Shown: positions 1 through 11,151 of the stretch, piece after piece
Numbering within the stretch: the first letter of the stretch is position 1
Layout of the letters: every line of letters begins with the position of its first letter
The notes under the pieces: generated by a model
Seen by the model: only the letters and a program-made list of their open reading frames with translations
Told to the model about the DNA's origin: nothing
The model's database searches: none
Position numbers and translations under genes: made by a program
NCBI GenBank assembly: GCA_009763385.1
Contig: CM019827.1
Span: 92,364,314-92,428,313, forward strand
Direction: 5' to 3'
From: Coix lacryma-jobi var. lacryma-jobi
Lineage: Eukaryota > Streptophyta > Magnoliopsida > Poales > Poaceae
DNA length: 64,000 nt

Positions 1-1403
1 CAAAACGGATCCTCTAGGGATCAAACTCGGTGAGTGGAGTCACAAAGAGTATAGTGAGCTATCTCTAAGAGATCATGGCTCGAACCTATCTCCAAATCGG
101 TGAATCGAAGAATTGCGGGGGTGAAGAGAAAAAGTGACCCGAAACTAGAAAACGATTGATCTCCTAGACCGTGAGGTTAGAGAATGATTCCTTCGGTGGA
201 AAGAAGTGCCTCATGATCTAGAACAACTTGGTTCAAACGGATTTGCGAAAGATGAACCGAGCAAAAAGATCAAGCGACGGGAAAATCGTGGAGAAAAGGA
301 TTCCGCGAAGAACACGAGCACAACGGAAATCACAGCCACGAGTTCGAATCAAGGACGCAAAATCAAGCCAACGATTTGTGCTCCAAGGTGAGGATACGGC
401 CTCACTTCCTCAACTCAACAGTACACAGAGTGGAGTCTCTCTGCGGATCTCAACTAGCTAAAGCAGGGATGGGAGAGCAGGAAACCCTAGCAAATGAAGG
501 CACTAACTGAGATGGGGAGGAGGGTGTCTCCCCTGGACTACTTATACTAACCTAGACTAAGTCTATTTCCTACTCTACTCCTCTCTAAACTAATTACAGA
601 GCGAACTAGCTAAACCCTAAGGCTATTCTGGTCCAACCCGCGGTGGTAGGTAGATCCGACGACCACGCCCGCTCGAACCGAAGCGTTGACTCGACGCAAC
701 CTCTGGATCGCCGCCACGTGCCGCCCTCGCTCTGCACCCCCGGTTTTGTGGCCCAAACCGGGAAACCAGCCTTTTCCAGCAACCCCCGGTTTTGAGGCCC
801 AAACCGGGAAACCAGCCCACCAGCCTGAGTTTTGTGGCCCAAACTCAGAAACCCGTAGCGCCCGAGTTTTGAGGCCCAAACTCGGAAACCGGCCCATCAC
901 CCGAGTTTTGTGGCTAAACTCGGAAACCATCCGCGCCCAGGTTTTGTGGCTCAACCTGGAAACCGACCACCCGTTGGTTTTTCTCTGGCTCAACCAACAA
1001 ACCGTAGCTGTAGAGGGGATGCACCTCCCGTGCACCCCGTCCACCGACACGTGTCCCCAGGTCCTCGACCCGAGCAACACCGTGCCCTGCAAGTCTCTGC
1101 TCGTCGCTGTCCCAGGCTGCCAGCCACCACAGCTGATCCTCAGGCACTCCGGTCCCTCAGTCCAAGCCTCACGTCCGCCCTTCACTGCTCGATACATCGG
1201 CATGGCACGTCCGCCGCACGGCACGCCCATCCTTCATCGCACCCAGTCCGTCGGCACGGCACGTCTCAACTTGACCTTCACCTTGCCCTCGATCACTGTC
1301 TCCGTGCTCGACACCGGCACAACACAAGCCAAAGAACATGCGCATCAAACCCGTTGACAATCACTCATCACTCAGAGACTCGGCATACACCCATGTATCC
1401 GCA
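1..1403 (-). repeat. Element A 3' LTR, partial
   Basis: Positions 1-1403 repeat the distal part of the LTR at 9074-11151, ending at the same bases. The first 670 or so bases are outside the window. In element sense the LTR starts TGCGGATACATGG. A TATA-like TATAAGTA on the minus strand lies near 545. The interval 738-1005 holds a tandem hairpin array listed separately. Confidence 0.92.
738..1005. repeat. Tandem hairpin array in A 3' LTR
   Basis: About eight units of roughly 30 bp follow the pattern CCGAGTTTTG, GGCCC or similar, then CAAACTCGG. Each unit is itself a near-palindrome, with versions built on CCCGGTTT, CTGAGTTT, CCGAGTTT, CCAGGTTT and TTGGTTTT. The arms change together between units, so base pairing is kept while sequence varies. 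The same array recurs at 10484-10752 and, inverted, at 12355-12700. Confidence 0.85.
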
Positions 1404-1415
1404 ATCTCCCCCTTG
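1404..1415 (-). other. Element A polypurine tract
   Basis: The minus strand reads CAAGGGGGAGAT directly against the 3' LTR, the expected primer for plus-strand DNA synthesis. Similar CTCCCCCTT blocks at about 1941, 1981 and 2043 are decoy-like copies within the 3' non-coding region. Confidence 0.85.
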
Positions 1416-3056
1416 ATGAGTGCATTGTCAACTACACACACAAATCATAAAATGAAAGAAGAAGGTAGGAGGAAGGAGAGGAAGAGAACTCAACCAAATG
1501 ACCCAAAAGCATAGCAAAGCCGAAGAAGGTCAAGTGGAAGAAGCGAGAACTTGGTCCCCAAAGACATGGGCAACGGCTCGACGCGACCAAGCAAAGCAAA
1601 GCTAGCCCTCAAGAAGAGGTAGAACAGGCTCAACACCGCTAGCAAAAAACCAATTGAAAATCGGAGCTAAAAATTGGCAAAGTGCTAGTCCCTCAAGATA
1701 GAGGCACAGAGGCTCAATCACAACTAGCACGAAAACCACTCCGAACCAATTGAAAAACAAACGAAAGGTCTCCGAACCAATCAAAATCCAAACTCGATGC
1801 CAAATGAGGAAAATGTTTGCTAGTCCCTCAAGATAGAGGCAACGGCTCAACACAACTAGCAAACTCTCCTCGACAAGTGCAAGCAACGCCAGGGACTCCC
1901 CCTTAGGTCCAACAAGAGAAGAGCATAAAGATCTGAAATCTCCCCCTTAATTGAACGCCAGGAGACATATGATTTGCAAAAACTCTCCCCCTTAGTTGAA
2001 AATGCACTTATCAAGTACAAACTCTTCCCTTGAGCCAACAAAACTCCCCCTTCTAAAATGCATATGAAGTCAGAAATGCAAGTTAGCAGCTTCAGACATA
2101 TAATCAACAGAGTGCAAAAATGCTCTAATCGGTATAGCTCCAATGGCACAACTAAGCACTTCAAATGGCGAAGGCTCAAACTGATCACACATACGAATAT
2201 GAAGCATATGAGCAAGTGAGCAGTTTTTAGCCAAAAAGATAGTCACCATCAAAATAGCACTACACATGTATAGATAGGAATCCAGACAAGTGCTAAACAT
2301 GTATACAAGGGTGAACTACCCCTAGCAAAGTTCAATCATCATGCATGGAATGAAGCATATACTTGTGATTTCATTTTTATATTGGAGTTGCAGCGGTGAA
2401 GACTTCACAAAGTTCAATTATTTAGCATGTGATTGCGAGAGGTTGAAAGCTTGTCTTTGCCTAACTTTTCAACCGAGCGAAGCCTATGCCGAAGCAATCA
2501 GAAGCTTGAAGCTACGGTTTCGGTCATACACTACACGGCTCAAGTTTAACTCAAAGTGCAATGAGAAACAGTCTCGATACCGTGAGGTGTTGACAAGCAA
2601 TCCCATCTCGATCTTTTCAATTTACTAAAGCTTGGTTCAAATTTTAAACATGATATGAACAGACCAAGCAAGTGAATGACTCATAACTAGAGACATAGCA
2701 ACCTAGCATATATGAAAAGCAGGTATGGACTCAACACACCCTACACATGCTAGTTGCATATCTCAATGGTGAGCATTTTCAGATTTATATACATGAAGCA
2801 AATTCACCATTCAAAAATAGCTCAGCTCATAACATGTATTTGTGATCAGAAGGAGCATAAGCTACAAGCATCAACATAAGCATTGGAGCATACTAAACAG
2901 AGCATAGTTACATTCTAGTGATTATAACATGAAGCTCAGAATGTAAATGCGTATGCTAAAAATGCAAAAGAAAGAAAGAAACAAAAGAGTCAGTCAAATA
3001 TACAAGATCCAAAATGTTTCCCCCATCTAAAAGGGAAACACACCCAAGCTCACCCC
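1416..3056 (-). other. Element A 3' non-coding region
   Basis: No credible coding sequence is seen between RNase H and the polypurine tract. The stretch is AT-rich, with short repeats of the type CTAGTCCCTCAAGATAGAGGCA (only its core, CCTCAAGATAGAGG, is perfectly repeated near 1691 and 1827) and several CTCCCCCTT blocks. The part at about 2090-2340 is homologous, inverted, to 11160-11330, which identifies the latter as the same region of element D. Confidence 0.75.
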
Positions 3057-3518
3057 TCAACCGATTAAAGGTTGTTCGTCTAAAGGCTTGGTGAAAATAT
3101 CAGCCAGTTGATGATGAGTATCGACATGGCGAAGGTCGATATCACCCTTCTCCTGGTGGTTCTCGCAGAAATGAAAGCGCACATCAATGTGTTTGGTCTT
3201 CGAGTGAAGCACGGGGTTCTTAGCAACGCTAATGGCACTCGTGCTGTCACAAAGCAAGGCACGCGAGAAAAGCTCAGACCAAAATCACACAAAGTGGCCA
3301 TCATCCAAAGCAACTGGGAACAGCAGCTAGCCGCAGCAAACATATTCAGCCTCCGTAGTGGACTGAGCGACGCTAGACTGCTTGCGAGAAGACCACGAAA
3401 CAAGAGAAGAACCAATAAACTGGCAAGTCCCAGAAGTGGACTTGCGCTCAATACGACAACAGCAAAATCGGCATCCGAATAACCGCAAAGGGAGAGGGTG
3501 GAGGAAGCAGAATACCAA
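3057..3518 (-). pseudogene. Element A RNase H domain (decayed)
   Basis: RNase H degrades the RNA template strand during reverse transcription. The minus-strand frames give the copia signatures RKSTSGTCQFIGSSLVSW, SSVAQSTTEAEYV, LCDSTSAISVAKNPVLHSKT, HIDVRFHF and DIFTKPLDE, in the right order but split over at least two frames. The domain closes the pol polyprotein, with only non-coding sequence beyond it. It is broken by frameshift and cannot make a full protein. Confidence 0.85.
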
Positions 3519-4741
3519 TCCCGAACTCAGGCGTGAAACGAAGGTACCTGAAAATCCGCTTCACTCGCCTGACTCACCGCCTGTGAGAGGTGCACGGCGA
3601 CGCCTGAAAGCGCGCACACAGACACACCGCGAACTGGATGTCCGGGCGTGTCGCCGTCAGGTAGAGGAGCGACCCGATCATGCTGCGGTACTCCTTCTGG
3701 TCCACTGCTTCTCCATCCACATCTGCATCCAGGGCAGTCGTCGTCGACATGGGTGTTGGAAGAGCTTGGCCTCACCCATATCGAACTGCTTCAGCAAGTC
3801 TTTGGTGTACTTGCCCTGGTGCACAAATGTCCCCTCTCGGGATTGCTTAATTTGCAACCCGAGAAGAATGTCAGCTCGCCCATCATGCTCATCTCGAACT
3901 CCCTGCTCATAGTATCTGCAAACTTGGCAACCAAAGCGTGAGAAGAACCACCGAAAATGATATCATCCACGTAAATCTGGACCAAGAGCGTGTCTTTGCC
4001 TTGCCGGAGGAGAAAGAGCGTTTTATCTACACACATCCCATTTTAAAATCCTTAGCAAGCAAAAAGGTTTTCAACCTATCATACCAGGCTCTAGGGGCTT
4101 GTTTCAAACCATATAAAGCTTTATGAAGTTTAAAAGACATGGTTTGGAAACTTGGGATTTTCAAAACCGGGGGGTTGCTCAACATAAACCTCCTCCTCTA
4201 TGTAGCCGTTTAAGAAGGCACTCTTGACATCCATTTGAAAAAGTTTGAAGCCTTTGGATGCAGCAAAAGCCAAGAGTATCCTAATAGCCTCCAAACGAGC
4301 TACAGGAGCAAACGTCTCCTCATAATCTATCCCCTCCTTCTGACTATAGCCTTTCGCTACAAGCCGGGCCTTGTTTCTAACAACGTGGCCATCCTCTCCT
4401 TGCTTGTTTTTGAAAACCCATTTTGTCCCAATAGGCTTACAGTCAGGTGGAGGTGGAACTAGAACCCAAACCCGATTTCGCTCAAAATTTTCTAACTCCT
4501 CATGCATGGCATTAACCCAATCCGGATCCGTCAAAGCGTGTCCAACATCTCGGGGCTCAAAATTAGCAACAAAAGCAGAATGAGCGAAGTGCGAGATTTG
4601 CTGTGACCTAGACCGAGTGACCCGTTCGTCGATGTTGCCGATCATCTGTTCGGGGGGGGTGCTGGCGCTGGATATGTCGTGGCGCCTCCCGGGAAGAAGT
4701 GACCTCCCCCTCAACAGCAGCTGGTTCCACCCCGGGTACAA
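3519..4741 (-). pseudogene. Element A reverse transcriptase (decayed)
   Basis: The copia RT domain (RVT_2 type) copies element RNA into DNA inside virus-like particles. Minus-strand frames show WVNAMHEELENFERN, GTKWVFKNKQ, NKARLVAKGYSQKEGIDYEE, FAPVARLEAIR and QMDVKSAFLNGYIEEEVYVEQP. These are followed, in other frames, by ALYGLKQAPRAWYDRL near 4100 and the catalytic IYVDD, whose YVDD codons cover 3962-3973. The RT to RNase H connection at 3519-3790 is recognisable but out of frame. All expected motifs are present and order is normal. The damage is small indels, not loss of domains. Confidence 0.88.
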
Positions 4742-5990
4742 AAGGTACCGCGCAAGGTGGAGGATCCCACGGCCCCCAGGAAGAAGAGGTGTCGGGGCCG
4801 TGAATCATCGTAGAAGCCGCTCTTTGCGGCACGGCAGGTGGAGGGGGTGCTGGATCATCCATACCTTCAGCACCCTCGTCCTCGTCATCAAAAAGAGGCT
4901 CTCCAACCTCATGATCACCTTGCACGCTCAAAACGAGAAGAAGGAGAACAAGAGTCTCATCGAAGGTGACATCTGATGTCTCCATGACTCGGTTAGTATT
5001 AAGGTTAAGTACACGATAAGCTCGAGTGTGAGTGCCATAACCCAAAAAACACACCGTCAGAAGAACGAGATTCAAATTTTGTCCAAGTTGCCCTTTTTGA
5101 GTATAAAACAATGGCAACCAAAAACTCGAAAATAGCTCACCTTGGGCAGTTTGCCAAAATGCAACTCATAAGAAGTCTTTTTCAAGAAAGCTCTCAAGAA
5201 AAATGCGATTGGAAATATAGCATGCAGTGTTCATAGCTTCGGCCCAATAGCGCCTAGGAGTCTTATGCTCATCAAGCATCGTCCTGGCCATCTCTCAACA
5301 AGGGTCCGATTCTTCCTCTCTACAACACCATTTTGGGGCGGTGTGTTAGGGGGAAGAAAAACTGATGCTCCAAGCCAAGGCGGTTACAAAACTTTCTCAA
5401 TCCGAATTTTGAATTCGGAACCATTATCACTTCTAATAGCTCGCATCGAGTTCAAGGGAACTCGTTTCTGAAGACGCAAAATCAGATTGCGAGCGAAGGA
5501 GAAAGTCTCAGTCTTCTCAGTCAAAAAGAAGACCCACGAATATCTCGAAAAGTCGTCAACAACAACCACAAAACTACCACTTGCCACCAACCGAGCTCAC
5601 CCGAGCCGGACCAACAAGGTCCATGTGTAAAAGCTCCAAAAGCGCTCCGGGGGTGCGAGGTTCATGACCTTAGTCACTGGATGGTGGGGAGCGGCAACCA
5701 TCTTCCCATGTCTGCAAGAATGACCAACTAGATCCTTCTCCATCGAAAGCTTGGGCAATCCTCGGATTAGGCCAAGTGAGCTAAGTCTTGCAAGCAAGTC
5801 GAAGCTTAAATGACCGAGCCTCCTATGCCACTTCCAAAGATCGGAGGAAAGAAGGACTAGCCAAAAAACAAAGCGGAAGAACCAACGACTCCGAGAAATT
5901 CGCGCGAAAGACTTTCCCAAAGGGCGAAATTAGACATACAAGATCGCCCTGAGGATCTAAGATGCGACTAAGGTTCGGTTTTAAAACGAA
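4742..5990 (-). pseudogene. Element A integrase with GAG-pre-integrase domain (decayed)
   Basis: Integrase joins the DNA copy to the host chromosome. In element order the frames show the zinc-binding region WHRRLGHLSFDLLARLSSLG, the first catalytic Asp in HMDLVGPAR near 5610, IRSDNGSEF with the second Asp near 5420, and QNGVVERKNRTL with the catalytic Glu near 5320. The C-terminal FLGYGTHTRAYRV near 5030 is the usual copia tail, followed by an acidic, proline-rich linker into RT. The domain is complete in content but spread over several frames. Confidence 0.85.
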
Positions 5991-6290
5991 TCTCATAGTC
6001 ATCATCAAAAAGTTGCGAAACAGAAAGAAGGTTAAAATGCAGGTTAGAAACAAGAGCAACATCGCGCAACACAAGTGCTCATTAACCCGCACCGTCCCAC
6101 GAGACATACCTTACCTTTACTATTGTCGCCGAAGGTTATGTACTCCTTTCCGGCGACCGGGCTAAGGCTGGAGAAAACCACTTGGCGTTTCCGGTCATAT
6201 GCCTCGAGCAACCAGAATCCACCAACCAAATGTCCTCCAACCGTCTCACCTACATCAATAAAAAAGACATAGGGTGACATACGGTCCCAA
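5991..6290 (-). pseudogene. Element A aspartic protease remnant, active site deleted
   Basis: The retropepsin-like protease matures gag-pol. Recognisable parts are GGFWLL, then HMTGNAKWFSSLSPVAG and YITFGDNSKGKV, the standard copia layout. In the family the catalytic Asp-Ser-Gly-Cys-Ser follows WLL directly and precedes HMTG. Here, around 6201-6210, WLL-Asp/Glu runs almost straight into HMTG, so the catalytic loop is missing apart from its edge. Even with frameshifts ignored this protease would be dead. Confidence 0.75.
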
Positions 6291-9011
6291 CACTGAGGTG
6301 TAGTGAAGTAAGGAGAATACCAGTGTTGGGCCGGCTGCTCAAAAAGAACAGTCAGTGTAAAAACTATTTCCCTAGCCCTGTCTACGGGGGTAGCGATCAC
6401 CACGTACGGGAAAACGTGGTCCGCTGGGAAAGAAAGCGCTCACCGCGGTACTCAATTGCGGTGGGGGAAAGCGCTCAACTAAGCCTCAGCCACGGGGTCC
6501 GTTACCTGCGAAAGCAGGACCCCGTCGGGCACGCTCTCTACGAGGTCTACGCCTAGGAGCTTGGGGCTCAACTCTAGCGTCCTCTCCTCGGAGCTCTCTT
6601 CTGCCTAGGACCTAACAAACTGAGGTCCTGGACCTCTAGGCCTAGTCTCCCTCATAGGAGCTCTCACTTCCTCCTGCCTAGGCCTGGGAGCCTGACCCTC
6701 CAGACCTAGCTGCTTTCCTCTTGCCCTTCGGAGCATGTCCACCATGAACTGGATGGTACATGTCCGGGTTCTCCATCTCCCGAGCCCTGCGCGCCTCTCG
6801 CTTGCGCGCCGAAAACAGAACTCGATCAAGTGACCATCTCCCACAGAAATCAACTGGTACCTCACCGCACGCAAAGGGGGTTGTTGGTGACCAGGGCTGT
6901 GGGTGTGGTTCACTTTGCCCTTCTGAGGCAACACTCCCTCTCTAATGGGTGGCATAGCATCAAGCTTGTTCTTGAGGTGGTTTGGCTTGGGTGCCCAAAA
7001 CTGGGTTCTTGGGAGGAGCTCTCGGGGTTCCTCCTCAACCACACCATCTTTGGTGATAGGCTTGGGCTGGCTCTTTGAGTGGAAGCTTGGCAAGTTTGGG
7101 AGTAAGTGGTGGAGTGGGGTTCTCACATGGGTTCAGCCCACTAGACTCTCCAATCTCCCAAAAGCTGAGAAGATCAACACTCTGAGCCAAAACCTAACCA
7201 GGTGCACCAACAGCTCGCTTGAATTGGGAGATCATCATCCCGAGCTGCGGCTCACTACTGGAACCCATGACAAGAGTGGACCGAAGGTATGTGTTTTCTT
7301 CCTCGGTTTGCATCTTGCCATGCTTCACATTGGCCAATCTCCATCTCCAGGCCCTCACACAAAGCACACCTCGAGACACACGTGCTATCTGAGCTGGCCT
7401 TCTCTAAAGACTCAAGCTTGGCATTTTTCTCTGCCAACTCAGATTGCAAGACGGGACAAGTCTTGCACGCACCAACAGCTGCGGCCCTAGCACGGAGCTC
7501 ATCCACCTCTCAAACAACGCAGCATACTTACTCTCAGAGTGGAGAAGGTCAGTCATGTGCGCGTGCCACGACTCGCACTCGCCTCCTCCGACACAACCAC
7601 GGTGGACCGAGCGAACTCAAGCTCCTTCACCGTGTCCTCCCACTTCTGCCTGAAACTCCTTGCGCTCTCTAGCGGCACGCCTAAGCTTTATCTTGAACTA
7701 AGGAGGGCAGCGGTCAACTTCTCTACCTGATGGAAGGTCGTCGTAGGTGAGAGATACCATGGAGGTGTCGTCGTCGTCGTCGTTCCGAGGCGTATGTTCC
7801 AGCTCGCCTCCGACCGTCATCTCCGAGCGCCATGGTACACAAGCCTCCGTCGCCGGCGAAGAAGCACAATCCGTTGAACTTGTCCTCAAGCTTCTTCTTC
7901 ACGGACTCGTCATCGCTGGAGCCAGCGGAGTCGTCATCCGAGCCGTCGACGTCGCTGAGCGTGGCGAAGAAGGCTCGCTGCTCAGCTTGCTGCTTCTCCA
8001 AGTACTTCTTCTTCTTGATGTACTCCTATCGAAGCCACCCCGCTTCTTGTGTCTTGGGGGAACGTGCTTCTCCTTGTACTTGGAGTCGCGCTTGCGCCCT
8101 TGATCACCCTTCCCCGAATGCTTGTTTTTCTCTTGGGCAGTTGGCGATGAAGTGGTCGGGGTCTCCGCACTCGTAGCATCCCGTGCGTCCTCCACCAACG
8201 ACGGCGGTTCATGCGGTTGTTGGAAACGCGAGAACCGGTTGGCAAGCAAAGCCAACACGTCGTCTCCCAACGTCTCCAGCTGGTCCGTCTGTAACAGAAA
8301 AGAGACAGGAAAGAGCAAAGCCAAGCCAGCTGAAGGGTTAGAGGAAGAGCCGGAAACCAGAGCCATGGACGGCGAGAAGCATTTTCAAAAGAAAGCCCTC
8401 GCCATAGCATCAATCTCACTGGACTTGAGCTTACTGAAGAGCTCGTCGCAAGTGAGGGTCTCATAGTTCGGGGATTCGATGATCGCCTGAACCTTAGAGT
8501 CCCACACCGACCGATCAAGAGTATGCAAAAGCTTCAGAGCCCTCTCATGATCGTCGAAAGGCAACTGCTCTCGGTTAGCCCTCATCCTGTTGACATCACA
8601 CCTGAAAGCAAGCGAATAAACTCTCTATGCTCTCGCCAGGCTGATGCCGAAAGTTCTCATACTCTCTCTTGTATCGCGACTCGTAAAGAGCCGGGGTTTG
8701 ACTTGAGAGGTGCCCTCATGAAAGGTGGAAACGCATGAGGGTGGCCCCAATCTCCCGAGCCGTAGAGGTGAGAAACGCGATCAAACTCTCCAGCGCTCAA
8801 ACATGAAAAGAGAGCATTACGGCTCGGCTATTGGCATCGTGCTCATCGATCTGCTGCTGAGTCACACGAGCAGCCAGGACCACGTAATCGGCAGAGTTGC
8901 AAATATCCCAGATAGAAGCGCCAAGCTCTGCAGATAGGCCGACATACGTATCTTCCAATACGCATAGTTCGTCCCATCGAAAAACGGCGGTTTGCCCACG
9001 CCGCGATCCAT
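6291..9011 (-). pseudogene. Element A gag and gag-protease spacer (decayed)
   Basis: Gag forms the particle coat. The start is ATG at 9009-9011, giving MDRGVGKPPFFDGTNYAYW and then KIRMSAYLQSL, the conserved UBN2/copia gag opening, shortly after the primer site. A frameshift follows at once. Further in come SVWDSKVQAIIESPNYETLT and DELFSKLKSSEIDAMARAFF (8385-8530). A CCHC zinc knuckle CYECGDPDHFIANC lies at 8137-8178. A coiled-coil segment with paired cysteines (CKTCPVLQSELAEKNAKLES) lies at about 7330-7470, and a second, damaged knuckle (GDGHLIEFC) near 6830. Two knuckles plus a coiled coil suit the SIRE/Maximus lineage. No single frame is open. Confidence 0.82.
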
Positions 9012-9059
9012 GTCGCCTTCGTTGGATCTGGAACCGGCTAAGGTGGAAGATCCTTAACC

Positions 9060-9071
9060 GCTCCGATACCA
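9060..9071 (-). other. Element A primer binding site
   Basis: The minus strand reads TGGTATCGGAGC two bases inside the 5' LTR. It matches the initiator tRNA-Met primer site TGGTATCAGAGC at 11 of 12 positions, and fixes the LTR boundary and orientation. Confidence 0.88.
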
Positions 9072-9341
9072 ATTGAAGGACCGAGAAGCTAACCGAAAGC
9101 GACCAGAGGGGGGGTGAATGGGAGCTTCAAAATTTCCTTCCGGAAACTAGATGCCACTGTCCCAAAATCAACCCAAAGAGCGAACCCTAGAGCTTGCTAA
9201 TGTCCACGACCCTAGATATAGGGTGGATGCTTCCTAGAAGCACAGCGGGACACTAGAACCCTAGAAAGCCAACGCAAAAGACGGAACTCGAATCCGATCA
9301 AGAACGAACGATCCGCAAACGAAAACGCGCGAAACTGGATC

Positions 9342-9700
9342 GACCGGACTCTGGCCAGCGTCCGGTCAGCATGGACCGGACGCGTCCGGTCAACAAAAAC
9401 GGCTCTGGACCTTACTGTTCGCGACCGGACTCACGAGTACGGAGCGTCCGGTCAGAGAGCGTGCGTCCGGTCAGAAACGAACAAGCACGATGAACAGTGG
9501 ATCCTGCGCGTCCGGTCAGCTGACACGGATGCGTCCGGTCGCTGAAAAACCGATCTGGACCCTCTCTGTTCTTGACCGGACTACGGAAGGGAGCGTCCGG
9601 TCGAGTGAACAGAGCGTCCGGTCACACGCAGACAACCACAGTGGTGTTCAACCACCGGACACACGACCGAGCGTCCGGTCGGCCCGAGCAGCGTCCGGTC
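9342..9700. repeat. GCGTCCGGTC array in A 5' LTR
   Basis: Ten direct copies of GCGTCCGGTC and about four inverted copies (GACCGGAC) lie at irregular spacing in 360 bp. In a minus-strand element this is the U5 side. A related array, mostly in the inverse sense, is at 13496-13746 in the oppositely oriented LTR of element D. Confidence 0.88.
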
Positions 9701-10483
9701 ACCCCGACAGCCCTCTGTTCTTCCACCGATTCGACTCAAACTCACACAAAAACAATCCTCTAGGGATCAAACTCGGTGAGTGGAGTCACAAAGAGTATAG
9801 TGAGCTATCTCTAAGAGATCATGGCTCGAACCTATCTCCAAATCGGTGAATCGAAGAATTTCGGGGGGGAAGAGAAAAAGTGACCCGAAACTAGAAAAAC
9901 GATTGATCTCCTAGACCGTGAGGTTAGAGAATGATTCCTTCGGTGGAAAGAAGTGCCTCATGATCTAGAACAACTTGGTTCAAACGGATTTGCAAAAGAT
10001 GAACCGAGCAAAAAGATCAAGCGACGGGAAAATCGTGGAGAAAAGGATTCCGCGAAGAACACGAACAACAGAAATCACAGCCACGAGTTCGAATCAAGGA
10101 CGCAAATCAAGCCAACGATTTGTGCTCCAAGGTGAGGATACGGCCTCACTTCCTCAACTCAACAGTACACAGAGTGGAGTCTCTCTGCGGATCTCAACTA
10201 GCTAAAGCAGGGACGGGAGAGCAGGAAACCCTAGCAAATGAAGGCACTAACTGAGATGGGGAGGAGGGTGTCTCCCCTGGACTACTTATACTAACCTAGA
10301 CTAAGTCTATTCCTACTCTACTCTACCCCTCTCTAAACTAATTACAGAGCGAACCAGCTAAACCCTAAGGCTATTCTGGTCCAACCCGCGGTGGTAGGTA
10401 GATCCGACGCCACGCCCGCTCGAACCGAAGCGTTGCCTCGACGCAACCTCTGGATCGCCGCCACGTGCCGCCCTCGCTCTGCA

Positions 10484-10752
10484 CCCCCGGTTTTGTGGCC
10501 CAAACCGGGAAACCAGCCTTTTCCAGCAACCCCCGGTTTTGAGGCCCAAACCGGGAAACCAGCCCACCAGCCTGAGTTTTGTGGCCCAAACTCAGAAACC
10601 CGTCAGCGCCCGAGTTTTGAGGCCCAAACTCGGAAACCGGCCCATCACCCGAGTTTTGTGGCTAAACTGGAAACCATCCGCGCCCAGGTTTTGTGGCTCA
10701 ACCTGGAAACCGACCACCCGTTGGTTTTTCTCTGGCTCAACCAACCAAACCG
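10484..10752. repeat. Tandem hairpin array in A 5' LTR
   Basis: This is the LTR counterpart of the array at 738-1005, with the same unit order and a few substitutions. One unit has lost pairing (CCGAGTTTTGTGG with AAACTGG). Confidence 0.85.
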
Positions 10753-11151
10753 TAGCTGTAGAGGGGATGCACCGCCCGTGCACCCCGTCCACCGACACGT
10801 GTCCCCAGGTCCTCGACCCGAGCAACACCGTGCCCCGCAAGTCTCCGCTCGTCGCTGTCCCAGGCTGCCAGCCACCACAGCTGATCCTCAGGCACTCCGG
10901 TCCCTCAGTCCAAGCCTCACGTCCGCCCTTCACTGCTCGATACATCGGCATGGCACGTCCGCCGCACGGCACGCCCATCCTTCATCGCACCCAGTCCGTC
11001 GGCACGACACGTCTCAACTTGACCTTCACCTTGCCCTCGATCACTGTCTCCGTGCTCGACACCTGCACAACACAAGCCAAAGAACATGCGCATCAAACCC
11101 GTTGACAATCACTCATCACTCAGAGACTCGGCATACACCCATGTATCCGCA

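Larger units (their letters stand above)
1..11151 (-). mobile_element. Element A: SIRE/Maximus-like Ty1/copia retrotransposon, left end cut by window
   Basis: Read on the minus strand this is 5' LTR (9074-11151), primer site, gag, protease, integrase, reverse transcriptase, RNase H, polypurine tract and 3' LTR (1-1403). Integrase before reverse transcriptase is the copia order. LTRs of about 2.1 kb and a long 3' non-coding tract fit the SIRE/Maximus lineage. The shared parts of the two LTRs differ at roughly 20 of 1400 positions by eye, so the insertion is fairly recent. A is inserted in the 3' non-coding region of element D, which resumes at 11152; the right flank starts GAGAT and the matching duplication would lie left of the window. 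All genes are frameshifted, so it is not autonomous. Confidence 0.9.
9074..11151 (-). repeat. Element A 5' LTR, complete
   Basis: The LTR is 2078 bp. On the plus strand it begins TGAAGGACC beside the primer site and ends ATCCGCA, giving the TG...CA termini. Its right-hand 1.4 kb matches 1-1403. It carries two repeat arrays: a GCGTCCGGTC array at 9342-9700 and a hairpin array at 10484-10752. The minus-strand TATA-like motif recurs near 10290. Confidence 0.92.

Noticed and set aside
686..1416. Pro/Arg-rich ORFs of up to 223 codons in the LTR
   Set aside because: They arise from the GC-rich tandem hairpin array, exist in several frames and both strands, and show no domain.
7747..8466. Plus-strand ORFs of 110-120 codons
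   Set aside because: They are antisense shadows of element A gag, which shows a zinc knuckle and UBN2 motifs on the minus strand.
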